DNA of 64,000 nucleotides from Bacteroidota bacterium (GTDB lineage Bacteria; Bacteroidota; Bacteroidia; Palsa-965): NCBI GenBank assembly GCA_020402865.1, contig JADBYT010000019.1, positions 132,622 to 196,621 of the forward strand, read 5' to 3'. Shown piece by piece: positions 27,795 to 36,212 of this stretch (position 1 is its first letter; each line of letters starts with the position of its first letter). The notes under the pieces were generated by a model. It saw only the letters and a program-made list of their open reading frames with translations, ran no database searches and was not told where the DNA came from. The position numbers and the translations under genes were made by a program.

Positions 27795-28355
27795 TTACTT
27801 TTTTACAATACCGCTTTTGATAAATGCTTCAACTTCTTCTTCGTCTTTTGTATAAAATAATGGCGGGCATACCGGTTTAAGCGCCGGATTCAGAATACCA
27901 TATACAGGTTGCCCATTCGTATTAAACAGCTTGATTTGAAGTACTGCATTTCTTTTTCCTTCAGTAGTGATCCGATAAGTTTTACCCTGAATTATTTCAG
28001 TTTGGGTGGTGTCTTTCAATTGCTTCTTATCATCAACCGGCAACCACGCAATTACATAATTTTTCTGAATAAATTCAGGATTCCCGAAACGGTCAAGCAC
28101 ATCCCATTCCATACCGGGTAAAGCCATGCAGCAATAGCCGGAAAAGATGACCAGTATATTCAAGTTCCGTTTTTGGGCACACACTGCCGCACTGTCAAGT
28201 TCGGTAAATGCATAGTAGGTGTATTGGCCTTCGTTTGCTTTAAATGGCCATGTGCAGCAGCAGGTGGCTGTTGTTTTTTTGTCGCCGCAGGAAATCAGTA
28301 GTGCAATACCGCTTATCGCGGCCACTTGTTTCAGTGCTTGTGCGAGATGCTTCAT
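27795..28355 (-). CDS. DsbD C-terminal-like lipoprotein lacking the second active Cys
   Basis: 186 residues, lipobox LLISC (Cys23). ILVIFSGYCCMALPGMEWDVL aligns with DsbD C-terminal thioredoxin segments in Bacteroidota, where the motif is GWACVNCRKME-like. Here CxxC becomes C-M-A-L (Cys76 then Leu79), so the resolving Cys is gone, and Cys75 is an extra Cys. NPEFIQKNYVIAWLPVDDKKQL also matches the family. A monothiol or non-redox role is inferred. It is the last gene of the leftward CopA block. Confidence 0.78.
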   Translation of the reverse strand: MKHLAQALKQVAAISGIALLISCGDKKTTATCCCTWPFKANEGQYTYYAFTELDSAAVCAQKRNLNILVIFSGYCCMALPGMEWDVLDRFGNPEFIQKNYVIAWLPVDDKKQLKDTTQTEIIQGKTYRITTEGKRNAVLQIKLFNTNGQPVYGILNPALKPVCPPLFYTKDEEEVEAFIKSGIVKK

Positions 28356-28371
28356 GGCCTGGAGATAAAAA

Positions 28372-29646
28372 TCAGCCTTTAATTTTTCTAAGCACCGCTT
28401 TTATTTCCCTCACATCTTCGCGCTGCGGCAATAAATTCTTCCATTCGCCCTTTACCTTGCTTCCGGCCATAAACATGCCGAAAATGAGCAGCGAGAGTCC
28501 GCCATACGCCATTGAAGCCGACCAGCCCGCGCCCTGTACTTCAAAGGCATTTATCAACGGGCCGCTGCTCAGCAGGGCAATGCCCAGCCCGGCGCATCCG
28601 GCTATGAAGTTGCGGTAATGCCTGCCTGTGCCCGAAAAATAATGCGCATACACCGTACCGAAACTCATGGCTGCAATGCCAGGCAGCAGCGACAAAAACG
28701 CACCCCTCACAGGCGAAAAATCCTTACCCAGCAGCCACGTATAAAATGCATCGGGAAGCAGGGCAAATACCAGCAGTGCGGGTAATGTAATCAGCAAACT
28801 CAGCTTGCTAAGCCGCAGCGTATTGCGCCGCACCTCGGGCGAATCGCTGGCGTTGGCCGCGCGCGCCATGAGTATGGAAGCAATGCTGGCACTGAACAGC
28901 AAAATAGCCTCGCCCAGCGATAGCGCCGTTGAATAAATGCCCACCGCAGCATCGTCTGTGCGGCTCAGCTTTTCAAGCCGGAAATAATTTTCGCGTATCG
29001 AAAGCTGATGCGTAAGTGTGGCGGCCTGCGTGAAAAATCCGTTGATAAACATCACCCACAGCAGCGGACGTGTTTCCTGCCGCGTAACTACATGTTTGTG
29101 TTTGAGCACAAGCACCGCAGCCACCACAGCCACCACACCCCAGCTTGCATAGCTGCCAATTACAAACGCCATGGCACTGCGCACATTTACCGCATACAGA
29201 CTAAATACCACGCCTCCAATGAGCAGTGCGCCCTGCAGCAGCAGCAGAATATTATACTGACGCACCCGTTCCTGCCCAAGCAAAATATTCTGAAACACTG
29301 CGCTGAGCGATACCAGCAGGCCAATGCCCAGCACATCGCGCCCGAATTCCTGCGGAATCTGATTGAAATACAACAGCACACTACCCACAGCCAGCGCACT
29401 GAACACCGCCCAGCCCGTAGCCGTGGCCACCAGCATACGCAGCGGCGAACGCGGCACCAGATACACCACAGAAGGGCCTCCGGCCAGATCGCTGATGAGG
29501 TGAATGAGCTGTACGCCCAGCTGTATCAGGCTTATTTTGCCACGCACATCGGCGCCAAGTTCGTGCGTGGTGCAAAGCAGCACAATGAAATTGGCTGTAG
29601 CCACCGCCATGCGGGCCGAAAAGGTGACAAGGATATTGCGGATCAT
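28372..29646 (-). CDS. Wzx-type flippase for surface glycan
   Basis: 424 residues with about 12 hydrophobic helices starting at NILVTFSARMAVATANFIVL, the pattern of oligosaccharide/lipid-linked glycan flippases of the MATE superfamily. It moves lipid-linked repeat units across the inner membrane. The start overlaps the fusion gene stop by 4 nt, so it is in one operon with it. Confidence 0.86.
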   Translation of the reverse strand: MIRNILVTFSARMAVATANFIVLLCTTHELGADVRGKISLIQLGVQLIHLISDLAGGPSVVYLVPRSPLRMLVATATGWAVFSALAVGSVLLYFNQIPQEFGRDVLGIGLLVSLSAVFQNILLGQERVRQYNILLLLQGALLIGGVVFSLYAVNVRSAMAFVIGSYASWGVVAVVAAVLVLKHKHVVTRQETRPLLWVMFINGFFTQAATLTHQLSIRENYFRLEKLSRTDDAAVGIYSTALSLGEAILLFSASIASILMARAANASDSPEVRRNTLRLSKLSLLITLPALLVFALLPDAFYTWLLGKDFSPVRGAFLSLLPGIAAMSFGTVYAHYFSGTGRHYRNFIAGCAGLGIALLSSGPLINAFEVQGAGWSASMAYGGLSLLIFGMFMAGSKVKGEWKNLLPQREDVREIKAVLRKIKG

Positions 29647-31337
29647 CGGGCGAAAACGCGGGTGAGTTTACGTTTCAGCACACGACGGAACTGCGTGGCG
29701 TTAAATACAAACCGCTTGGCATCAATAAGCGTTTCACCGGCGTTGAGTACCGAAAGTGTGTGCAGACCTTTGTTGCATGTCCAGCCTGACTGCGGGGAAA
29801 TGGTTCGCACAGGTTTCTCTTCAAATTCGGTAGTGCTTAATAAAGCAACCTCGTTTAGTATTACGGCCGAACCATAGTCGGCGGCGCAATCCTGTGCGGG
29901 GCGGTAGAGTTTGCCGTTGTGTACAAACGGTGTACCGCCCGGGCGCGACGAACGCACATCGGTTTTTACCGGATTGGCCGCGTGCGGCTCAAAGGTGCTG
30001 TCGCTGTTTTCGGCGCAGAAAATGTGCAGACTGGTGTTTGAGCCTTCTTCTTCAACCGTGCAGAAGAGCCAGAACCGGCCTGCATATTCAACCACCGTGC
30101 TGTCCACCGCCGAAACGCCGTGCAGCAAATGCATCACTGTTTTTTCGGGATTGTTGGCGTAGCGCAGCGATACGTTGTAGTTTTCGTGCGATTCGGGAAG
30201 GAGCATTTGTTCATCGCCTACTTTAAACAGGTAAGGGTAGGAGAGATGGTGTTCGCGTTCGAGCCAGCGCTCCGTGTTGCCGCTGCGTGTAAGGCGAGCA
30301 ATTACGCCTTTACCTGTTTTGTAGCTGAAATGCTCGCACAGCAGCAGTTCGTTGCCTTGCTCATCCACACCGCCAAACGGGTCGGCAAAAAATTCGTCGT
30401 GTGCTTCGGGGGCAATCCAGTGTACGGGCTGTGTAATTCCGTTTTCGAGAATATCGGTAATCGATTGGGCAACGATACCGGTGTGCCAGATTTCGTGGCG
30501 GAAAAGTTCGGTGTAGTGGAATTGCAGTGCGGCAAAAAACTGTTGCATGCCCGCCAGTACAAAGCGCATGTTTACGGGGTAGCGCGTAATTTTTGCCGTG
30601 CTGCTAACCGGTGCGGCTTCTGCGCGGTGTGTAATGCCGTTGTGCAAATCGGTGAGTGCGTTGCGCATCCACGGAGTGGTGCCGTTGAGCAATTGATTAA
30701 GCTGTGCGCGGTATGATTTGCGGATGGTGCGGAAATAACCTTTGCGCAGCACCACGCCGCTGTCGAGCGTTTCGGTGAGGCGTTGCAGGATGGCGCCGGT
30801 TACGGGCACGCCGCGCACCATTTCCCAAAAGCCGGGAGGCCCGCCGCGAAACTGTTGTTCATCGCCGTGGTGATAGCTCCACACGCCGTAACGTGCGGCA
30901 GTGAGAATATCTCCGCGCAGAATGTTGAAGCCGAAACGCAGAATCACATCGGCATTGGCGGCGCGTATTTTCGCTATGGCTTCGTCGGAAAAATAGTCGG
31001 CGTGTTTGCCTTTGCGTGTGGCGGCTACTTTCATGCGCGGCAGCTTTTCAAGCTCATCGCTCATGTCAACCGGCTGCAACGCATCAATTTTTGCCAGCCG
31101 TGTGCGCTGATACACACGCCAGAAGAAATGCCGCCACGGATAGCTGAACGGTTTTTTGAGTGTGGCGCCTTGAATGTGTGAGGCGTTTTCGGCCACAAGC
31201 ACAATTTCCGCAAAGGGCAGTTGCATTACTGCACGCAGTGTGGCAGCTTCCCAGGCGTCAAAGGTTAAACTGTTGCACAGCAGCACGAGCCGGAGTGGCT
31301 TTGCTTCATGAGCGGATGAGTTGGCTGTAGCGTTCAT
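29643..31337 (-). CDS. Formyltransferase-like domain fused to GINT1-like beta-propeller
   Basis: 564 residues. Residues about 15-215 resemble a formyl-transferase N domain: RLVLLCNSL near the start, VILRFGFNILRGDILTAARYGVWSYHHGD and TGAILQRLTETLDSGVVL. Residues about 280-560 are a five-bladed propeller (HWIAPEAHDEFFADPF, YPYLFKVG, DVRSSRPGGTPFVHNGKLYRPAQDC) like that of plant glucosamine inositolphosphorylceramide transferase 1 family proteins. The two parts are in one frame. Overlaps flippase and GT4 neighbours. Role in surface glycan or glycolipid decoration is inferred. Confidence 0.78.
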   Translation of the reverse strand: MNATANSSAHEAKPLRLVLLCNSLTFDAWEAATLRAVMQLPFAEIVLVAENASHIQGATLKKPFSYPWRHFFWRVYQRTRLAKIDALQPVDMSDELEKLPRMKVAATRKGKHADYFSDEAIAKIRAANADVILRFGFNILRGDILTAARYGVWSYHHGDEQQFRGGPPGFWEMVRGVPVTGAILQRLTETLDSGVVLRKGYFRTIRKSYRAQLNQLLNGTTPWMRNALTDLHNGITHRAEAAPVSSTAKITRYPVNMRFVLAGMQQFFAALQFHYTELFRHEIWHTGIVAQSITDILENGITQPVHWIAPEAHDEFFADPFGGVDEQGNELLLCEHFSYKTGKGVIARLTRSGNTERWLEREHHLSYPYLFKVGDEQMLLPESHENYNVSLRYANNPEKTVMHLLHGVSAVDSTVVEYAGRFWLFCTVEEEGSNTSLHIFCAENSDSTFEPHAANPVKTDVRSSRPGGTPFVHNGKLYRPAQDCAADYGSAVILNEVALLSTTEFEEKPVRTISPQSGWTCNKGLHTLSVLNAGETLIDAKRFVFNATQFRRVLKRKLTRVFAR

Positions 31338-32481
31338 TCAGTTCGCGGCGCACGGCTTGTGTGCTGTAGGTGGCTACGGCGTGTTCGCGTATGGCGGCAC
31401 GGTTGTAGCGGTGGTAATGCTTTTTCAGTTCGAGCACCGCACGGCGAAGTTCGTCTTCATTGCCCGGTTGTGCAAGTATTCCCTGCTGTTCGTTAACCAT
31501 TTGCGGAATTCCGCCTGTGCGCGTGGCTATTACGGGCATTCCGCAGCTTTGTGCCTCGGCTATTACGCAGGGCATGCCTTCAAAATGACTGAACATGAGC
31601 AGGGCGTGGCTGTGCTGCATGGCTACGGCTACTTCGGCCGGTGTTTTCTGTCCTTCAAAAAATACATTTTCACCCAGCACACCCAAACCTGCGGCTGTTG
31701 TTTCGTGCAACGCACGTTCGGCACCCTCTCCAATAATCCGCAACCGTATTTTTTCATCGCGCAGCATACTCATCACGCGAAGCATTCCCGAAATATTTTT
31801 TTCTCTTTCGGTGAGTGAAGATACGTGAAGCAGTTCAAAAGGTTCTTCATGAACCAGTACCGGTGCGGGTTTAAAAAGTTCGGTATCGGTTACATTGTGC
31901 AGCATTGAATAGTTTCCCTGTAAACCATGTGCCTGCATGGCCTGCTGCATTTTTTCCGAAACGATGGTAATGTGTTTCGCGCGTTTTACAATGCGTTCGG
32001 TGTAAGTACGCATGAGCAGGCCGTTGTAGTTGCCGTCTTCGGGCATATAGCCCGACCAGTGTTCGGAAATAATGAGGGGCACGTTCAACTCGCGCAGCAG
32101 GGGCAGTGTGGCTACGGCGCCGCGCCAGATTACGTGCAGGTGCAGCAATCCGGGTGTGCCGTTGCGCATAATGGCTTCGGCCACGCCTGCACGAATGGCG
32201 TTTACGTAGCGGCGGCTTTTGCGGTATTTGCCCAGCAGGGGCAGCGAAGTGGTTTGCGGCGAGTAGGATACGCGTATCTCGGTAAGTGCGCCGTGCTGCT
32301 CCACACCGGTTACAATATTGTTTCCGGTAAGCGCCGCATCAGGGTAGGCAAATACTACTGAAACGCGGTAATCGAGTGCGGCGGTTTGTGCGTGGCGTTG
32401 AATGAAAATGCCCTGCACCGGTGCCGATATGTGCGGATACCAGCTTGCAATGTAAAGCAGATGCGGACGTGAATCATTCAT
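31306..32481 (-). CDS. Glycosyltransferase family 4
   Basis: 391 residues. HLLYIASWYPHISAPVQGIFIQRHA at the N-terminus and, in the C-terminal half, ISGMLRVMSML..IIGEGAE and SHFEGMPCVIAEAQSCGMPVIAT carry the GT4 nucleotide-binding E-x7-E type block. It should transfer a sugar from an NDP-sugar in glycan assembly. It overlaps the fusion gene by 32 nt and begins 6 nt after copA stops. Confidence 0.92.
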   Translation of the reverse strand: MNDSRPHLLYIASWYPHISAPVQGIFIQRHAQTAALDYRVSVVFAYPDAALTGNNIVTGVEQHGALTEIRVSYSPQTTSLPLLGKYRKSRRYVNAIRAGVAEAIMRNGTPGLLHLHVIWRGAVATLPLLRELNVPLIISEHWSGYMPEDGNYNGLLMRTYTERIVKRAKHITIVSEKMQQAMQAHGLQGNYSMLHNVTDTELFKPAPVLVHEEPFELLHVSSLTEREKNISGMLRVMSMLRDEKIRLRIIGEGAERALHETTAAGLGVLGENVFFEGQKTPAEVAVAMQHSHALLMFSHFEGMPCVIAEAQSCGMPVIATRTGGIPQMVNEQQGILAQPGNEDELRRAVLELKKHYHRYNRAAIREHAVATYSTQAVRRELNERYSQLIRS

Positions 32482-32487
32482 ACTGCT

Positions 32488-34635
32488 TTAAGTTAGCTTT
32501 TTTGTGCGAAGACGGATGGAGTTTCCGATTACAATTACATCTGAAAACGCCATAGACAGCGCGGCAATCATGGGCGAGAGCAGTCCGGCGGCGGCAAGCG
32601 GTATGGCAATTACGTTGTAGAAAAATGCCCAGAACAGGTTTTGCCTGATTGTGCGCAGGGTGTGGTGGCTGATGAGCAGTGTATCGCGCAGTTTGCGTAA
32701 ATCGGCAGTGCCGGCCAGCAGCACCTGTGCCGATTGCAGGGCGGCCGGTGTGGCTTCGCCGTGGGCAATGCCTGCGTGGGCGCGGGCCAGTGCAGGGGCA
32801 TCGTTTATGCCGTCGCCTACCATGGCAGTGGTGCCTTGTGCGGCAAAGCGGGCAATGTGGTTGAGTTTCTGATCGGGAAGCTGTGCGGCCAGCACTTCCT
32901 GTATGCCGATTGCAGCGGCTACTTCGTGGCATTTTTCGGCGCGGTCGCCGCTGAGCAGCACGGTGTGTATGCCGCGGCTGTGTATAAAGTCAATCAGTTC
33001 TTTCATGCCGGGCCGCACTTCATCGCGCAGGTCGGCGGTGGCCACGGGCAGGCCGTTGCAGAGCAGGTAAATATCGTGCTGCCCGGCGTTGTGGTTTTCG
33101 GGCAGCAGCCGCCACGAGCCTGCGGCCCAAAGGTTGCCCAGTGCATCGCGTCCTTCAATGCCGGTGCCTGCAATTTCGCGGAGTCCGGTGAGTGCTGCGG
33201 CCTGCACATTGCCCTGCTTTGTGAGCAACGCCACCACCGACTTAGCCAGCGGGTGTGCCGATTGCTGTTCGAGGCCGAGCAGGATGCGTTGAAGTTGCAC
33301 CGCATTGTGGCCGGGCATTGGGGTAAGCGTTATTTCGCTGAACACGCCCGTGGTGAGCGTGCCCGTTTTGTCGAACACGATGGTGCGCACGTTGGCCAGC
33401 GTTTCCAGTGTGCGTCCGCCGCGAAGCAGAATTCCGCTGCGTGCTGCGCGTCCGGCCCCCACCATAACGGCTGTGGGTGTGGCCAGCCCCATGGCACAGG
33501 GGCAGGAAATGACCAGTACGGCAATACTGCGCAGCAGAGCTTCTCGCAGGCCGGTGTCGATGAGCCAGAGGTTTACGGCCAGCGTAATAAGTGCAATGAG
33601 CACAACGGCGGGCACGAATACGGCACTTATTTTATCGGCCAGCTGCTGCACGGGCGGTTTTTCCTGCTGGGCCTGTTTTACGAGGTCGATGATTTTTGCC
33701 AGCAGGGTGTTTTTGCCGGTGCGTATTACGCGTGCGCGCAGGGGGCCTTGCAGCAGAATGGTACCTCCGGTGAGGCTGTCGCCGGGCTGTTTGTTTACGG
33801 GAATGGCCTCGCCGGTCATCATGGCTTCGTTGGCGGCTCCGCTGCCTTCGGTAACGGTGGCATCGGCCGGCACGGCATCGCCGGTGTTGAGCTGGAGCAG
33901 GTCGCCCACGCGCAGGCTGGCGGCGGGTACTTCTTCAATGTGTTCGTGGTTGCCGTGACTGGTAATGCGGCGTGCAGTGGAAGGCTGCAGGGCGGCCAGT
34001 TCGTCTATGGCGGTGGTGGTGCGCTTTACAGCCCGGTGTTCGAATACGTTGCCCAGCAGCACAAGGGTAATGATGGTGGCTGTGGTTTCGAAAAACAGGT
34101 AATTGTGTACTTCGTGGGCATTGGCCGCCGTAAACCAGCCAAAAAGGCTGTAGCCAAAGGCAGCGGTAGAGCCAAGCAGAATAAGCACATCCATATTGGC
34201 CACGCCCGATCGTACCGAACCCCAGGCACTTCGCGCAAAATGAAAACCGCCCACAGCCAGCACCGGCAGGCAAAGCGCCAGCTGCACCCAGGGCTGGTTT
34301 ATCCACGCGCCGTGCCCGAACAGCATGTGTCCGAAGAAGAGCGGCACGGTAAACACAAGGCAAAACCAGAATTTCTGCTCTGTAGTGAGGCGCAGCGGCT
34401 GTTTTTGGTCGGCAGCCGCAGGCTCCACCACGCGGTAGCCCAGCGAGGTAATGTCGCTCACCACCTGTTGCCGGGTGGTTTCGGGCGCCAGTTCCAGAGT
34501 AGCTTCGCCCGTGGCAAAATTCACCTGAACCTGCTGATGCCCGCCCTTTGTGAGTTTCCGGGTAATGCCCAGTGCACAGTTGGCGCAGTCCATCCCCTCA
34601 ATTTTCAGCTCAATATGTCGTTCATCCGTGCTCAT
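32488..34635 (-). CDS. copA: Copper-translocating P-type ATPase
   Basis: 715 residues from ATG 34635 (upstream start at 34683 is before the promoter box). HMA domain GMDCANC with Cys17 and Cys20; actuator TGEAIP; CPC in ISCPCAMGLATPTA; phosphorylation DKTGTLTTG; GDGINDAPALA hinge. Eight membrane helices expected. It exports Cu(I) from the cytoplasm. TAAATTTG at 34641-34648 ends 5 nt before the ATG. The surface-glycan genes follow at 6 nt or less. Confidence 0.94.
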   Translation of the reverse strand: MSTDERHIELKIEGMDCANCALGITRKLTKGGHQQVQVNFATGEATLELAPETTRQQVVSDITSLGYRVVEPAAADQKQPLRLTTEQKFWFCLVFTVPLFFGHMLFGHGAWINQPWVQLALCLPVLAVGGFHFARSAWGSVRSGVANMDVLILLGSTAAFGYSLFGWFTAANAHEVHNYLFFETTATIITLVLLGNVFEHRAVKRTTTAIDELAALQPSTARRITSHGNHEHIEEVPAASLRVGDLLQLNTGDAVPADATVTEGSGAANEAMMTGEAIPVNKQPGDSLTGGTILLQGPLRARVIRTGKNTLLAKIIDLVKQAQQEKPPVQQLADKISAVFVPAVVLIALITLAVNLWLIDTGLREALLRSIAVLVISCPCAMGLATPTAVMVGAGRAARSGILLRGGRTLETLANVRTIVFDKTGTLTTGVFSEITLTPMPGHNAVQLQRILLGLEQQSAHPLAKSVVALLTKQGNVQAAALTGLREIAGTGIEGRDALGNLWAAGSWRLLPENHNAGQHDIYLLCNGLPVATADLRDEVRPGMKELIDFIHSRGIHTVLLSGDRAEKCHEVAAAIGIQEVLAAQLPDQKLNHIARFAAQGTTAMVGDGINDAPALARAHAGIAHGEATPAALQSAQVLLAGTADLRKLRDTLLISHHTLRTIRQNLFWAFFYNVIAIPLAAAGLLSPMIAALSMAFSDVIVIGNSIRLRTKKLT

Positions 34636-34640
34636 CTCCA

Positions 34641-34648
34641 CAAATTTA
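34641..34648 (-). promoter_or_regulatory. -7 box TAAATTTG of copA
   Basis: Exact TAnnTTTG on the minus strand, 5 nt before ATG 34635. Confidence 0.6.
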
Positions 34649-34692
34649 CATTTTTCATGGCCTTGTTTGTTTGGAGAATACAAGTGAAGCGT

Positions 34693-34700
34693 TATCTTTG
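34693..34700 (+). promoter_or_regulatory. -7 box TATCTTTG of tRNA-His
   Basis: Exact TAnnTTTG about 30 nt upstream of the mature tRNA 5' end. Confidence 0.55.
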
Positions 34701-34729
34701 CACCCGTTCTGCTGAAAAGCAGTTTACAT

Positions 34730-34807
34730 GGTAGGTATAGCTCAGTTGGTTAGAGCACCAGATTGTGGTTCTGGGGGTCGTCGGTTCGAGCCCGATTATC
34801 TACCCCA
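34730..34807 (+). tRNA. tRNA-His (GTG anticodon)
   Basis: Acceptor GTAGGTA (34731-34737) pairs with TATCTAC (34797-34803); G-1 at 34730 faces C73 at 34804, the His-specific feature. D-arm AGCTCAGTTGGTTAGAGC, anticodon loop with GTG at 34765-34767, T-arm GGTTCGAGCC, and CCA encoded at 34805-34807. Confidence 0.96.
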
Positions 34808-34834
34808 AAAAGCAGCCTTTTCCGGCTGCTTTTT
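34808..34834 (+). terminator. Terminator of tRNA-His
   Basis: AGCAGCC (34811-34817) pairs with GGCTGCT (34824-34830), with A-run before and TTTTTT after. Confidence 0.85.
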
Positions 34835-34839
34835 TCGTT

Positions 34840-35030
34840 TTCTTCAAAAATCCCCGCAACTGCGCGATGCATCGCGCAGTTGCGCGAATCCAAAAGGGAA
34901 AATGCCTCCGGCATTTTCTACAGTCACAATCAGTACAGGGAGTTTCCGGGCACAATCCCTCTCGCGCGAAGCGCGAACCAAAAATCCTCCAGCGTTTTTC
35001 CGGAAAAAAACTCCGCGTGCGAAGCACAAA
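34840..35030. repeat. Dense short palindromes
   Basis: A perfect 28-bp palindrome at 34856-34883 (arm GCAACTGCGCGATG) is followed by AAATGCC/GGCATTT and by GCGCGAAGCGCG and GCGTGCGAAGCAC type hairpins. No gene was seen. Compare 53791-53940. Confidence 0.75.
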
Positions 35031-35031
35031 C

Positions 35032-35063
35032 AAAAAAAGAGGCTGTCTGTTACAACAACCTCT
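35032..35063 (-). terminator. Terminator of the 102-residue gene
   Basis: On the minus strand AGAGGTTGT pairs with ACAGCCTCT (one G-U) and is followed by TTTTTTT. Confidence 0.78.
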
Positions 35064-35093
35064 TCTCCTAAAAAAAGTGGCATTCCCTGAAGG

Positions 35094-35402
35094 TTAATCA
35101 ACCTTCTTCAAACCCACTTTGCTTACATCGGCCGGTGAGCCGGTATTGGTAACCTGCATAAGCATAATGTTGTAAGTAACCGGTGCAGAGCCCGCATTGA
35201 TTACCCAGATGTGCGGGCCTGAAGAATTCGCACTGCCGCCATTGTAGTACCCGTTTTCTACCTGCAACATACCCTGTGTGGTGGCAATTACTGTTCCCTG
35301 ATAGAAATCGCCGGTATCAGCACCATACACACAGTATTTGAATGTGGTGTTGGCTGGAATGGTGACATTGGAAATTACAACGCCATAGTTTACGTTAGCC
35401 AT
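35094..35402 (-). CDS. Small protein of unknown function (cluster 35-44 kb)
   Basis: 102 residues from ATG 35402 (longer frame from 35495 lacks support). No signal peptide or T9SS tail. It is beta-rich with Gly/Asn/Thr (VTIPANTTFKYCVYG, NGGSANSSG), like an Ig- or lectin-like domain. Family not recognised. Possibly expressed with the 141-residue protein upstream. Confidence 0.6.
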   Translation of the reverse strand: MANVNYGVVISNVTIPANTTFKYCVYGADTGDFYQGTVIATTQGMLQVENGYYNGGSANSSGPHIWVINAGSAPVTYNIMLMQVTNTGSPADVSKVGLKKVD

Positions 35403-35619
35403 GATAAATTGTATTTGAAGTTGTTCCTGCTCGTAGGCTTTTCGGATAACGCCTCTGTAAATCGCCTTGCAGAAAAGCTTGTTTTTTCCCGGCATTTCGG
35501 GAGTGGTACAGCTCCACGTTGATGCATCCTTGCTGAAAATAGCCGGCCACCCCGGCTGCAGAGCCGGATTTTAAGAAGTGAGTGACGTAACCGGAAGTGT
35601 TAAGCGGCGACGATAAATC

Positions 35620-36045
35620 TTATCGTTTGTCGTCTTCTGTAGGCACAGTTCCTACAAGAATTATTTCCATGATCTCTGTATTTGATGCTGTGCTTAGTAA
35701 AATGTGAACACTAAAATCTTTTAGTGAATTACCCTGTGATACGTACATAAACCGATTGCCAGGCTCTGGCCCCTTTTTCCATTTACTATCACTTCGTAAT
35801 TTTACTTTACCATCCTGATCGAGAAACAGTGTGATGGGAGGGAGGGTATTTACGGTGAAGCTAAAATTAACTCCCGTATCTATACAGGGAACAGTTGTAT
35901 TCTGATCCAGTGTTAAGGAAATATTCTGGCCGTATATAACTGAGGTAACAGCTCCTGTTTGCATAAGAAGTCCAACCTTGCTGAAGCTGGTAAGCATTCC
36001 GTTAAACTGTCCTGATGGTTTTGTGGGAAGGGTTGTGGTGCTCAT
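35620..36045 (-). CDS. Protein of unknown function (cluster 35-44 kb)
   Basis: 141 residues from ATG 36045. No signal peptide. Mostly beta-strand-like with a variable Lys/Asp loop (RSDSKWKKGPEPGN). Family not recognised. Same strand as the 102-residue gene; 218 bases lie between their starts and stops, so the link is uncertain. Confidence 0.6.
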   Translation of the reverse strand: MSTTTLPTKPSGQFNGMLTSFSKVGLLMQTGAVTSVIYGQNISLTLDQNTTVPCIDTGVNFSFTVNTLPPITLFLDQDGKVKLRSDSKWKKGPEPGNRFMYVSQGNSLKDFSVHILLSTASNTEIMEIILVGTVPTEDDKR

Positions 36046-36212
36046 GGTGTTGTTTTTTAGGAGTGAATTGTTTTTTGACAATATTAGAACAAGCCACTTG
36101 CCGCATCAAGCCAGTTTATTGGTTATAATATACAATCCGGGAATAATATTTTTGCCTGAATAGCTTTTATTTATTCTATTTTTTCTATATTAATATATAT
36201 AATCTAATATTC

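Noticed and set aside
32734-34734. 666-residue frame opposite copA
   Set aside because: Antisense shadow of a highly conserved ATPase with all motifs on the other strand.
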